Positions 38,507 through 50,698 of a stretch of DNA of 64,000 nucleotides are shown here, one piece after another. The notes beneath the pieces were generated by a model. That model did no database searches. It had not been told where the DNA came from and worked only from the letters and a program-made list of their open reading frames with translations. The DNA is from Gymnogyps californianus (lineage: Eukaryota; Chordata; Aves; Accipitriformes; Cathartidae). Positions within the stretch are counted from its first letter, which is position 1, and each line of letters opens with the position of its first letter. The position numbers and the translations under genes are program-made. The stretch spans positions 40,814,344 to 40,878,343 of the forward strand of contig NC_059474.1 of assembly GCF_018139145.2 (NCBI RefSeq), read 5' to 3'.

Positions 38507-39463
38507 TGTGTTGGGTTTGTGTGGCAGGGTTTTGGAGGGGCCACAGGGGTGGCTCCTGTGAGAAGCTGCTAGAAGCTTCCCTGGCTCCAAGTCAGACCCG
38601 CTGCTGGCCAAGGCTGAGCCCATCAGCAGCAGTGGTAGCACCTCTGGGATAGCATATTTAAGAAGGGGAAAGACTGCTTAGAAAAAAGAAAAAGCTACAG
38701 CGAAGAGAGGAGTGGGAAGTGAGAGAAACAGCCATGCAGACACCAAGGTCAGTGAAGAAGGAGAGGGAGGAGGTGCACCGGAGCAGAGATTCCCCTGCAG
38801 CCCATGGTGAGATGGCAGGCTGTCCCCCTGCAGCCCATGGAGGTTAATGGTGGAGCAGAGATTCCCCTGCAGCCCATGGAGGACCCCACGCCAGAGCAGG
38901 TGGCTGGGCCTGGAGAAGGCCATGACTCTGTGGGGAAGCCCGTGCTGGAGCAGTTTGTGGAGGACTGCAGCACGTGGAAAAGACTCCCGTTGGAGAAGCT
39001 AATGGAGGGCTGACCCCCATGAGAGGGACCCCACACTGGAGCAGGGGAAGAGTGTGAGGAGTCCTCCTCCTCAGGAGGAAGGAGCGGCAGGAACAGCATA
39101 TGACGTGTGACAAACTGACCGCAACCCCCATTCCTATCCCCCTGTGCCACTGATGGGGGCGGGGGGTAGAGGAATCAGGAGCAAAGCTGAGCCTGGGAAG
39201 AAAGGAGGGGTGAGGGGCAGGTGTGGTTATTTATGGTCCTATTTCTCATTATCCTACTTTGATTTGATTGGTAACAAATTAAATTGATTGCTTTTTCCCC
39301 AAGTCAAGTCTGTTTTGCCTGTGACCATAATTGGTGAGTGATCCCTCCTTGTCTCAACTCACAAGCCTTTTGTTGTATTTTCTCCTCCCCATCCCGCCGA
39401 GGGGAGAGGAATGAGCGAGTAGCTGCATGGTGCTTTGTTGCTGACTGGGCCTAAACCACGACA
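38507..39463 (+). mobile_element. solo LTR, ERVL-like second family, copy 2 (957 bp)
   Basis: Same family and orientation as 22,655-23,553. It starts TGTGTTGGGTTTGTGTGG and ends ...TAAACCACGACA. It is flanked by CTACC (38502-38506) and CTAGC (39464-39468), a 5-bp duplication with one mismatch. Its target site differs from copy 1, so the two are separate insertions and not the two ends of one provirus. The TATA position reads TATTTAA (38655-38661). A short open frame shared with copy 1 ends at TGA 39011-39013; here it is extended by a 72-bp in-frame internal expansion (38804-38875). No gag-pol is nearby. Confidence 0.92.
38792..38879 (+). repeat. three-fold internal repeat in LTR copy 2
   Basis: The 16-mer CCCCTGCAGCCCATGG occurs at 38792-38807, 38825-38840 and 38864-38879. 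Copy 1 has it once, at 22959-22974. The ATGs within the units are at 38804, 38837 and 38876, spaced 33 and 39 bp, so all are in the same frame. Confidence 0.92.
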
Positions 39464-39689
39464 CTAGCATATTTTTTTAAATCATCAAAGCATGGATATG
39501 GGTACAATGAGCTGTGTACAGTGCTGCTGAGTCTTCACAGCCTGGCCTTTTGTAGGATCAAAGTAGGTGTAAAGCACTACCACGTGAGAACAGAAGTTTT
39601 TCATACCCACTTTTCAATGCACTTTCACAGAGACTTCATTTTCCTAGAAGCTTACAGGTTTCCAGCAACAAGTACAGCAAGGCATCAGG

Positions 39690-40330
39690 GAGCTGTGAGG
39701 ACTGGCTGACCCTGGAGGGAAGACGAGCCAGGGGCCAAAAGCATACCCAGTGCAAGCCATGTCCTCTCTGATGGGGTGCAGTCCCACCGCACCTAAGCAG
39801 GGTGGGCACAGTCACAGGCTACTAACAGGGTCCATCGACAGCACCAGACACGGCAAGAGGTGAACCAGGTCCAGTGGGGAGATCCATCAAGGGGCAGCAG
39901 GAGATGGGCCAAAGAGGGGACTGAAGGAAAGGCTACAACACAGGTCCAGCCTGGAGCAGCAAGAGACAGGACTGGAGACTGGCACACCTACAATATAGCT
40001 CAGACTGGGACTGAAGGCTCAGTCTTGAGCTTAAATGGAGCTCCTGGGCCCACGTGCAGGCTTGTTCCGCATCGAGGATGTGCTGGTTCTTTTGGGATCT
40101 CAGTAAGAAAGGCACTGATACTTAAAGCTGGTTAATGAGTTTATTAAGTAAAAGGTGGAAATAACAGAAAAAGTAATAGCAATCTTATGTCCCTCCTGAT
40201 GCCAAGTGTGGCTGGAGGCCCCAGATGAGGCTGTGTCAGGGTCATTAATGCCCACTAGTGCACTTAGGACCCTGACATGAGTGTACAGGATCACACCATT
40301 CAGGGCACTCGTTGGGAGGCCTGAAATTTT
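39690..40330 (-). repeat. candidate LTR-like or retroposon block, unclassified
   Basis: G+C-richer than its surroundings and starting soon after the LTR. Read on the minus strand it has a late AATAAA (TTTATT at 40140-40145 on plus), followed further 5' by a G+C-rich part, an arrangement seen in LTRs. I could not find TG...CA ends with a target duplication or a second copy in the window. A 91-codon plus-strand frame here is therefore not called as a gene. Confidence 0.3.
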
Positions 40331-43300
40331 ACTCCTTGCCTACTCAGAATTCCCAATCATTTGAAATACATCAAATAAATTAAGGTCAGTTAATGAATCT
40401 TGAAGTAACAGGAACACTAAGGGTTGAAGGCTGTTACACAGCTGAACTGCCCTTGCTGCAATTTTGAATATGCACTGAAAAAAACACTCCATCTTTTTTG
40501 CAGGCTGACCCCCTTTTCACTTTGCTGTCAACCTTATCAAACTGTAGCAGCATCTGTGTATCTACTCATGCTTGGGCTAATGTTTTCAGTAGACCAGAAC
40601 AGCAACTATTGGCTAAAGCAATGAAAGAGTGTGTCTCCCGGTTCTGCACATTAGGCATGTTTGTCCTGACGTGACTGCAGGGAGAGCAGGGACAGACAAG
40701 AGAGCCTTGGCTGCTTTGCTTTACCACTTGGCAACTCAACAGAGGACTTATGTGGACACTGAAAATGGCATCAAACTGAATAGACTAGCTACACCGCACC
40801 AAGAAATCTAGCCCTAGATTTTTATACGTAGACTTAAGTCATGATCATTTACTGATCACTACAGTACATTTCAGAATGTAAAGAAATTATTGATAAATTG
40901 TTTTAACTTAAAAGCCATTGAATCCAGTAGATTTCATGAGCTCTGAAGAACATAAATGAAGGACCAAGATAAGCAAGACACCTAAAATAAAATCTAACAA
41001 GATAGTCCCAAACGTATGAACAGGGATATTTTTGTTTATTTTCTTTGATTTGGTTCCAAATGAATACTGTATATGTCTGGAATATTCTCTTGGTATTTCC
41101 CCATATATTGGAAAAGTTATTTTTTTAAGGAAGTACTAGTGCCATTCTATAAACTCCTGAACTGACCTTACGCAGAATATTGCATTTTATTCTCATCACT
41201 TAGTTTTGAGAAAGAGAAATTCAAAGTGGCAAAAAAGGTGAGAAAAGCTACTCAGGAGACTGAAAGAGCTTGGTTCATTTGGTAAATGCATTTCCTGAGG
41301 TAAAACGAAGGAAAAGAATAATATTGTTGAAAAAACCCACAACACAAAACCCAACCAAACAGAAAACTGTATGTGAATTCAAACTTGCCAGGGTTTGAAA
41401 TCAGAAAAAAAATTCTAATCATCAAAGCAGTGAGATACTATTCCTCTAGGAGCAGCAGCAGAAAAAGGGTTAGATATTTTTACAATGTGACTTACATTTG
41501 TCGAACTGTGGATGACTTTTCATCGTGCGATTACCCAAAATAGCTGTGGACTGAACGTAATGACTCAGAAGTCAACTTCCAGACCTATGTTCAGCTTCAC
41601 AGTACACACAGAAATACCACTGCGCTGAAGAAACAAAGGATCTCATTAAGTAGAGGAATTAGTGTTATGCAAGCAGGTGTATATCCTGTTCCCTTCCCAC
41701 CACCTTCCCAGCGTGACTAATTAGGCCAAGGCAGAGCACCACCATAGCACGGTTATTGACGTTGCCAAATTGTTTCAAGCTGGCTCGAGTATCTTTGTAG
41801 ATTACGACACTGAATCAGGTAGAATCATAAGTAGTATCAAACACTTCTTTCAGTATGTTGCTGCTCGGACCATTTTGACAGCAGACTTCACAGAGCAGTC
41901 CTCCTCTCTGTCCCAGACAGTGGTTTCCCGTTCATAGTCAAGCCTACTGAAAGCACTCTGTGTGAAAATAGTTAAGTGGAAGCTAGGATAAACACAAAGT
42001 AAGCGAAAATAAGATAGAATAACCATAACCATGACTAATCGTTGACATGTGTTAGTCTTCCAGTTTTTAATGCATTGGTCACATTTAGCAATTAATATTA
42101 AAATTAATATTTATTATCACTATATAATTATAGTGATGTTAATATATAGTGATAATAAATTCCACCAGTAAACTATGCCACTATAAGACAATACTAAATC
42201 ACTGCTAAAAGGAAAGTTACTAACTGTAGAACATTTGCTTTGTAATGGAAAATTTTCAATCTTTTGCTAATACTGTTGCAATCCTTTATCTTCAAGACCT
42301 GGTGCCAATAATGAAAATGATTTATGTGAAGTTGCTTGCTATTACAAATGTAATTTTGAAATATCATGCACAATTGACTTTGATGCTTTAAATCTTTCTA
42401 CCTGACAACCATGAATTCAGATCAAGAACAACTGTTGCCTTTTTATAGAAACTAAAATTTTAAAGTGCGGTTGACTTCAACAAAAAGAAAAGGAAGACAT
42501 TAACAAGGATCAGTAAACTGAAAGTACTTGTCTCTAACTTAGAACATGAACATATTCAAAATCTTGTGAGCTATGAGGTATTTTATGGTTTATCAGGATC
42601 TAATGAATTATGAGATTAAGGGCTGGGCTTACAAGGGTTGAGGAACAACATTCAAGCTGAAACTGGGTCTTAGGCCCGAGTTTGACTTGTTATTCTTTCA
42701 GGCTCTTTTCTCTAAACTTATTCTGCAGCAAGTCTGAGGGAGGTGCATTCACCTTCCCTTGAGGAAGTTCTCACTGGTACTCCAAAGCTCCTTTGTGAAA
42801 ACATATCAGCGCTTTTAATGAAGATGTAGTTCACAATGTACCTCAGCAGGATGAGGTACACATGAACACAGTTTCCAAAATCCTAAGGTATTAAGTCACT
42901 TACCTTAAGGTGTGTTATACCAGTACATTCTGCTCATAAATTACCACTTTACATACTATGTCCATTTTTCCAAATTATTATAACTCATATTCTGCCCAAA
43001 TGGAAATGTCTAATAGGTCAGTTGCTGTACAGAACAATAAGGGGTGGTTTCATTTTGTTCTGTTTAGTTTCAGGGATAATGTTCATTTGCTGTATTTCTT
43101 GAAAGAGCTTCCAAGTGCAGGATTCTCAAGCAGGCTGCTGAAGAGGGAAGGTCAGAGAGGTGGACAATTACACCTCAATGCAAATGATCCAGTCATCCAA
43201 GCCCTTATAAACAAGTCAAAATATACTGTCAAGCACTCATTCCATATAAAAAGTAATATGTATAAAAACAATTTTATGTAATTAATTATCACCAAAATAA

Positions 43301-46300
43301 TACATTTTCCAGCAAATTAATTAGCTGAAATAGGTCAATAGTTGTCAAAATGTGTTTAAGAAGAGCTACTGAGGAAAAAGCGGACAAAAATGGTTTGGTT
43401 TTCAGTCACAACTCTGAAAACCAGTTTCGAGTAGCAGTGTTTATAAGTAAAGCCAGCTACCAAACTAAGCTACCCCAGGTCTTACATTTTGGAATCACTT
43501 CCCAGATTGTTATAAAGGATCTCCTGCAAGTTATTTAAGTCATACAGGAATTCAAAGAGTTATTGACAGTTTATATAGCTCATAATCTTCTTAATAGATT
43601 TATGTCCTTTCTCTGTCCTTATGCTAGATGTAGCGTGTACAGTCAGTACAAACATTGGAGCTGAGCACAGATCATAGCGAGAGAGAGAGTGGGACATTTT
43701 CCACTTTAGTCTACGTCTTTAGTATTCACTCTCTCCCTAAATTCATACTTGTGTTTGTTAGCTTCCAGAACATGCTGCAAAATCTGTATACTCTCCAACA
43801 CGAATGAGAAAACCTTTGTAAAGTATGGCAGGATGAGAAAATCTGGGCTCCCAGGTTTGATTCCTTCCATTTCACATACACCTGCTGTCACTATGACTTT
43901 GCTTCATCCGTTCGTGGGCACTGAGAAGTGCTTATTTGAAAGGTTGTTTTGGGTTTTTTTATTTTAAGGTAAAATACTCCAATAGAAACAAAGGCAGTCC
44001 AACACCAGCAGATTTCGAAAATGTCATATGTAAACCCCTGCCTCTAAGCACAAACATCAATACAGCCTAAATTATAAAACACTGAGGTGCCCTCGTAATA
44101 ATTCCATTCATTACAAGACCCACACATTTTCAGCTGTATCATTAAAATGGTCTCAACCCATACTATGTTTTACATATGCAAGCAATTGTATTTCTAGCAT
44201 CAAAATCCATGGGAGTTAATTTATACAGGTACAATTTGCTTCTCAAAGTTAATTTTTTGTATGCAAAACTATCCCATGGGCAAAGAAAAAAAAATAACTC
44301 TCAAAAAAATGGAAGAAACTTAAAGTTTCACACTGGGAAAATGGCAGGCTACTCTGGATATTTAAGCATTGTTCTGCTATGATTACAAGGAGTAATTAAA
44401 TAAAAAAAGAGGAGCGCTCACTAACTAGCAGGAACTGTCTCCCTTGAGGCTTGAGCCAGCAAAACATTCACGGGGCTGCTGACTCCAGCAGAACAGCTCA
44501 CTTGCTTTGAGCTAAACAGTGTTTAATGGATTGAAGCCTTGATTAATAAATGGAGCTAATAACAAAGTATGAAATTAGTTTGCAAATCTTTCCGCTTTTG
44601 ATTGGACTCTGTGCACAACGGTTCACAGGCATTTCTGCCCCTTTTTTAGACCACTGTTTGTTCTGTTCTTTTTTGTAAAACATAAAGAAAATACTAACTT
44701 CCCATTGACTCTCATTATCTAACAGAAATTCTGTTTATAAACGCATAAAGAAAAGACCAGATTTTGCTCCAAGGCAGTCAAGACACTGTAGTGAATATAA
44801 ATGTATATCAGCTACACCTCAGCACTTCTTTTCAGTGAGGAGTACTTATGGAGTACAAATTTACACTGTATTTATATCCTTGCTTAGTTGTCTTCGTATA
44901 AAGTGAATACATATACACACATTTTGTAAACAGAATGGTTAATATTTAATAATAATGTTATATTTAGATATTAGAGAATTTCAGGGTGATATTTTTATGT
45001 ATATATCTGTTATTTACAAGACTGTGGGGTTTTTCATTGAAGTTTCGAATCTGTTCTCCCTGTGTTAATATATTTTCCAAATTCTGCTGTATATACACTT
45101 GATATGTACATGTGATATGTTATTACTCTGAAATATGGCACTCATAAACATTGGATGAGCTCTAGCAATGAGAGTAAAATATAGACCATCTATCTGCATT
45201 TTAATTTCTGCTACTACTATAACCCACCTTCCCAGAGATTAGCTTCTCATATAGTTTAGCACAGATCTAAAGAACACGATGGACAGAAGAACATCAGTTG
45301 CTACTGGAACTAAGGAACTCTATCTGAATTAAAAGAATTAAGGCTTAAATTAGAAGGTGCTTGAGAAGAAAAATTATCTGAAGAAAAAAACATGCAATCT
45401 GTTGGTCATATCTCAGTTTGTTAAAAGACCGATAATTTAATTAACCATTAATTAGAAACAATTTCTTTGTATGCACCCAGAAATTAAATGCAACAGCCAA
45501 CAGTTAAGCAAACCAGACCAAAAAGTCTATTTATTTTAGTTACCCCAAGACTTGCTTTTGAGGTAATACATTTTGAAGAATGTTATGTTACAGCCTTGTC
45601 GTGAGCACCTGTATTTCTTACAGAGAAAACTGGCAAATGTTATTATACAGACTCCCCACTTTATTTTCAGAGACTGAAATACATTGCTAAGCCTTTTGTT
45701 GCTTATTGAGGTATACTGAACAACTACATTTTTCTTTTTAGTGACTTTACTCCCATATTTTAAAGTTGGCCTTTCTATTTTAGGATTGCGTTTATTGAAA
45801 AACATCTATTCTATTTGTAGTTTTGTGTTTAGTAATAGGTCAAAGCCTCTGGGGTTTCACACTTGAATGAATTACATCCTAGGGAATCCTGCGTACTGAG
45901 AAAGCCAGATTAATTAACATAATCAAACATGTCTCAGTAAAACCAGGATCTAAAACTACAGTGATGTCATATCCCATCACGACACCCTCTTAAAATGCTG
46001 GAATATTCAAACTGGCAATACAAGTGTGGTAAAGACTACATACATGAGATCTTTATTCGTTACCATCATGATACATGTGATTTTCAACTCTGTCAACTTG
46101 GAAGCCAATCTAATGTTTGTAAGGTCAGTTTATTACTTTTCTAAGAAAGTAAATAACTTTAACTTTGTAGCTGAATTTATCATGACAAAGCATTGTGGGT
46201 TTATAGATTCACATGTTTTAACACTGGAGCCATCGTTGATTTGAACTTCTGAATCTCAAGGTTCATCACATTTTACCCAGCGGCTTCTGGATCCAACCCA

Positions 46301-49094
46301 GAACATGCAGCTGACCTAGATTTAAAGACTTTAAATGGTTATCAGTTCTGTTCCCTCCTTAGTTGTTTCAATCTTTTAATTGCTTCAAAGTAGGATTTTT
46401 TTTTTCTATTCTGAATTCATCTTTTATGAGGTTCCAGTCTTGCTAATTTACTACCTCTACTTATTTAAAAAATTACCTTCATTCACAATCTTTTTTTGAT
46501 CATGAAGGTCTCTAAAGATACCTCTAAACCTTTCTGGTTTTAGAAGCTAAACTGCTTTAATCTTATGTTAGAAAAATATTCCAAACTGTAATGTTCTTGT
46601 AGCTCTTTTCAGAAACCTTTCAAATTTGTCAGCAGCCTTCTTACAGAATGATTATTTAAACTTATTGAACCATAACATGTTCCAGGATTGGGCACACTAA
46701 CATGGTAATAACAACTTCTCATGACTACCGCTATGATTAGTTTGTCTTAATGTTCCACAAGGACTCTGTCACACCAAAAACTACATTCAGTAATCCTTCA
46801 ATCCATATCCGAACATTGGCTTCTCTGTATGAATACTGTTGAGTAGCTGCATGATCTTGCATTCAGTTGCATGAATTGTGTATTGCAGTGAGCTACTCTA
46901 TAAAATTGACCTATGCTTATCTCTTGCTGAATGCAAATACACAAAGTTTTTCAAGTATCCCCATTTTTCAGACAGAAAAAAAAGTAATCTACTGTTATGA
47001 TCCACATTAGGATCATCTTCTTCCAGTAACCTTAAAGCGTTTTTGACTCACAGGCTACTCCTGGTGAACATCTCTCAAGCTCATAAGTACAAGTGGTTTA
47101 CTTTCAAATATACCTAAATACTGGTTGGACCAGAGAAACAGTAGCTATACAGCCTGCTGGTTATGAGGAGAATTAGAGATTGACATTAACACATTTTGGT
47201 GAAAACTTTTCATTTCAACATACTAGTGTTTTGCATTTGTAAAGAATATGCTTCAATTAACCTCCAATACTACTGAAAGTAAATTATACAGCTCAGCTTT
47301 TTATGCATATGGTGTACACATAGCAGCTATCACGTTTTGAATGATGAACAGTATTTTATGATGTTGTTATCCAGGTATATGAGGCGTATATAAATGAACA
47401 ACATTCATATTTGAGACAGAATCATACCACAGTGACACTCTATGGATTTCATTTTTAAAATGGATATTCAAACAAGTCTCACCTTTCAATTTACTGTATC
47501 TACCAGACGTATCAAGAGATACCATAAAGATCTTCTGAAGATTGGACATAGGCATGTGTTCAGCTTTGTATAATAGCAGGTAATTCTACCAGTAGTGATA
47601 TGGAAAGAATAAAGAGATGGTAAGTAAAACAATAGTGAAATAAAACACTTAAAACAATTAAGGAATATTTTATCAAAGTTTGTAATTAAAAACTAAGTAC
47701 GCTTCTATGCTGCTAATCTCATTGAAGTCAACAGTATGTGCTTGAGCGCTTTGTTGAACTGGAACTTTTCATAAATCAAGGCGAGTTGTTTGAATCCACA
47801 GAGAAGAGAGTATTTTAATATTCAACACTGCCCATACGAAAATTTTCAAAAGCTTGAAAACAACATTGGTATTTAGCAGAACAAAATGATGCAACGGCAA
47901 AGTTGCTGCTTAAAGCACAAGCAAGTGTATGTTTTTCCCACAGGGATTTTGAGAAGTTTGAACTCTGCATATCTAAAGTATAGCCTCTATTTATAATTAA
48001 TAGAACTGTTCCTATTGGAGAACTGGAGAGTTCGTGCTGGTAGTTTTAACTAATAGCATCATAAGAAAAATGCAGTTGCCTCAGTGCAAACAAATGAAAT
48101 GTTAGACCAATTCACTGTTGAAGTACGTAAGGCACAGAGATAAACAGCACCTGCAGAAGCAGCCTCACTACATACTTATTTTAAGGGGAAAGATAAGAAT
48201 CAACTGTTCTAAATATACAAAGGAAGTGCTCTACACTGATTCTGTAGAGCACCTGCATTGACAGACTGTCCTTGAGCAAATAGAGGGATTCTTTAGTTTG
48301 TTTGCTGTTAGGTTTTCAGTTAAGGGTTTAAACAGGTTCTTTTCATGATCATTGTTGCCACCTAGGTCTATGGGGAGAACAAGAACAAAAGGGTAAGCTT
48401 GTTGCAAAGTGGACCTAGAAATTTGGAGTACTGAATACAAAGAGTCCCTGAATTTATGTAACCACTACTCATAAAAAAAAGTTCAGGTAACAGAGGAAGT
48501 AAGTTAGTGATATTCTAGCACATTCTTCAGCCATACACTTGATAGGTATCAACAAAGAAATCCAAACTGGATCTAAAATGTGTGGTAGGTGTTATTATTT
48601 AGTGATACCTGCCAGAACAACCTTGAAGAAGAGCTAAAAAAAGAATAAGTATATGGCGAAAACAAAGAACGTAGAGTTAAGAACTAAGTGAAAGCTGCCT
48701 GTGGGATATTTTTGAAACAAAAAAGACAATATACCTGGAGGTGGAACATACAATTGCTCTAAAGATGTCTAATGAAATACCCTATTTCTAGCACACACCC
48801 CATTCTTGGATATAAGGAATGCATAAAACCCCTGTTTCCTATTTCTTTCCTGTATCTCCTCCACTCAATGACTTTTTAATCCCTCTTTTTCTATTCTGTG
48901 TAAAAAATTGTTCTATGTTTCACTCTCTGTCTTTCCATCTTCCTTTTTCTGTAATGAGTTTATTATACTTCCCTCAAATTTCCAGTTTCTTTTACTCTGC
49001 TTCATGTGCCTAATCTTGCTGAACCTTTGTCTTTTTCCACATCTGCTTCCTTCTTCAGCACTTGAGCTTTCTATAGCTTTTTAGCAGTTTAAAT
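40331..49094. other. A+T-rich non-coding stretch
   Basis: No supported gene or recognised transposon. Notable items are the hairpin at 42.1 kb and a block at about 44.48-44.64 kb with more balanced composition that could be a conserved regulatory element (see findings). Confidence 0.55.
42109..42160. repeat. 18-bp perfect inverted repeat (hairpin)
   Basis: ATTTATTATCACTATATA at 42109-42126 is the exact reverse complement of 42143-42160, with a 16-bp loop. Inside it, ATCACTAT at 42115-42122 and ATAGTGAT at 42130-42137 form a nested alternative hairpin. The flanks show no clear target duplication. It could be a very short MITE-like remnant or a chance A+T-rich structure. Confidence 0.8.
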
Positions 49095-49208
49095 AAGACT
49101 CTGGCCTGAGATAATCATGTGGGCTGTGCAACTAGCGGAGCTGCACACGTAGTGGGGCTGCTGTCTAACACAAATTAGTGGCTATAGGAAAAAGCAAGCC
49201 AGCAGATT
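49095..49208 (+). repeat. unclassified dispersed repeat, copy A
   Basis: About 114 bp matching 56,896-57,014 in the same orientation. Shared blocks are AAGACTCTGG, TAGCGGAGCTGCACA, GGGGCT and GAAAAAGCAAGCCAGCAGAT, separated by small indels. The match starts and stops abruptly on both sides. I do not recognise the family. Confidence 0.8.
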
Positions 49209-50299
49209 TTACCAAGGCGAACACTGAGAGGGGGATATGCCCAGCCAGATACATTTCGCATATGCAGAGATCTGTCCCTGAACTGCTCCCAGGTTTCTGC
49301 CTCCATTGGCTCTCCCAGACACGATGTAGGTGTTCAAAGGCCATTGCCTTTTAGGCTCACAGAGAGTATCCCTACTCTGCAATCTCAGCCATATTTTCCT
49401 CTTCTGTCCCTCTCCGGGTATAGCCCTTCCTCACATATCTTTCATTTTACTTCAAGCACAAACCATACAGATTCCCACAAGAATTTCTCAAACAATATTT
49501 CTCAATATCAACTCATAAATCCTTACCCTTTTCTAATGCAAGCAGCTCCTGGCTTGCATGAAATGTTGTTTGGTTTCTGTAACAATAACAGTAATCATCT
49601 CACTTTCCTACTGTCACCTGTACTTGTAAACTCATTCTCTGTTCCTCCCTCTTCTCATGAATAACTTTCCTATTTCCCTCTTACAATGTTCTTTCCCTTG
49701 TTCCTGTCCATAATCCCTTCCACTCTCCTCCCCAGCCAAACATTCAAACTCTTTGGATTTCCCTGTTAGTCCGCCTTATGGCACTAGATCATCTCTCCTT
49801 TCTAAAAAGTGGAATGGTACAGGATATACTTTTCCTGCATCCATCAGCACTGTACTTTCAAAGAAGAAGAGACTGAAACACAGAGGTGGGTTTTTTCCCC
49901 CCATTTCCTAAGAAAAAGCACACCACCAGCCCTACAGGCAAAGCAGAATAACTCCCACCGCTCTTTCCCCAGTCCTTTCCGAGACCCCAGGTTCGGTGAA
50001 TTCGCCCCAGCTCTTGAACGAGAGCTGCCCTGAGCAGGCATCACCCCCACCACCCCTCTCCCCGCAGCAGGGAAGGCACTCAGGCAGGGGCTCTTCTGAG
50101 CACAAGCATCAACCGCGAGCCCCAGCTAAGCGCTCCCCCGCGCCCCCGGCCGGGACATCTCCCCTTCCAGGGGCAGCCGCTCCAGGGCGCCCCCTCGCCG
50201 CCGCCGTCCCCGCTCCCGCCCCGCCGCGATCCGGGGAGGGGAGGGGGGGGTGTGGGGGCGGCCGGGGCCGGCCCCCACGCCCTGCCTCCCCGCCCGCCC

Positions 50300-50322
50300 C
50301 GCCGCCGCCGCCGCCGCCGCCG
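50300..50322. repeat. (CCG)n trinucleotide repeat in the CpG island
   Basis: About seven uninterrupted CCG/GCC units in the presumed promoter or 5' UTR of the plus-strand gene. Confidence 0.85.
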
Positions 50323-50605
50323 GGGCCGCGGCGCCCCCCGCACCGGGGATGCGGCGGGCGGCGGGCTGCCGGCTGCTGGCAGGACCCGGGGGCAGGCGGG
50401 CGGGGAGGTGGGCTCCCGCCGCCGCCGCGGCTGGGCGCCGACCGCCGCGGCTGGGATTAGGCTCCCGCCCGGCTGCGATGCGGAGCGGCGGGGCCGGCGC
50501 GGCGGGGCCCAGCGGGAGGGCGCGGGGCGCCGCCGGGCACTAGGCGGGCGGCGGGCGCGGAGCCGCCGGAGCTCTCCAGGGTGCTGGGGCGCCGCCGCCC
50601 TCGCC

Positions 50606-50640
50606 CGCGCCGCGCCGCGCCGCGCCGCGCCGCGCCGCCG
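50606..50640. repeat. (CCGCG)n tandem repeat in the CpG island
   Basis: Five to six copies of a 5-bp unit CCGCG, about 60 bp upstream of the proposed start codon. It would lie in the 5' UTR, or be coding if translation begins further upstream. Confidence 0.85.
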
Positions 50641-50698
50641 AGCCCCGCCGATGCCTCCGACGCGACCGCTCCAGGGCTCCGCGGCGCCTCCGAGCAGC

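Noticed and set aside
38749..39150. 133-codon minus-strand frame
   Set aside because: Antisense to LTR copy 2. The equivalent frame in copy 1 has different boundaries.
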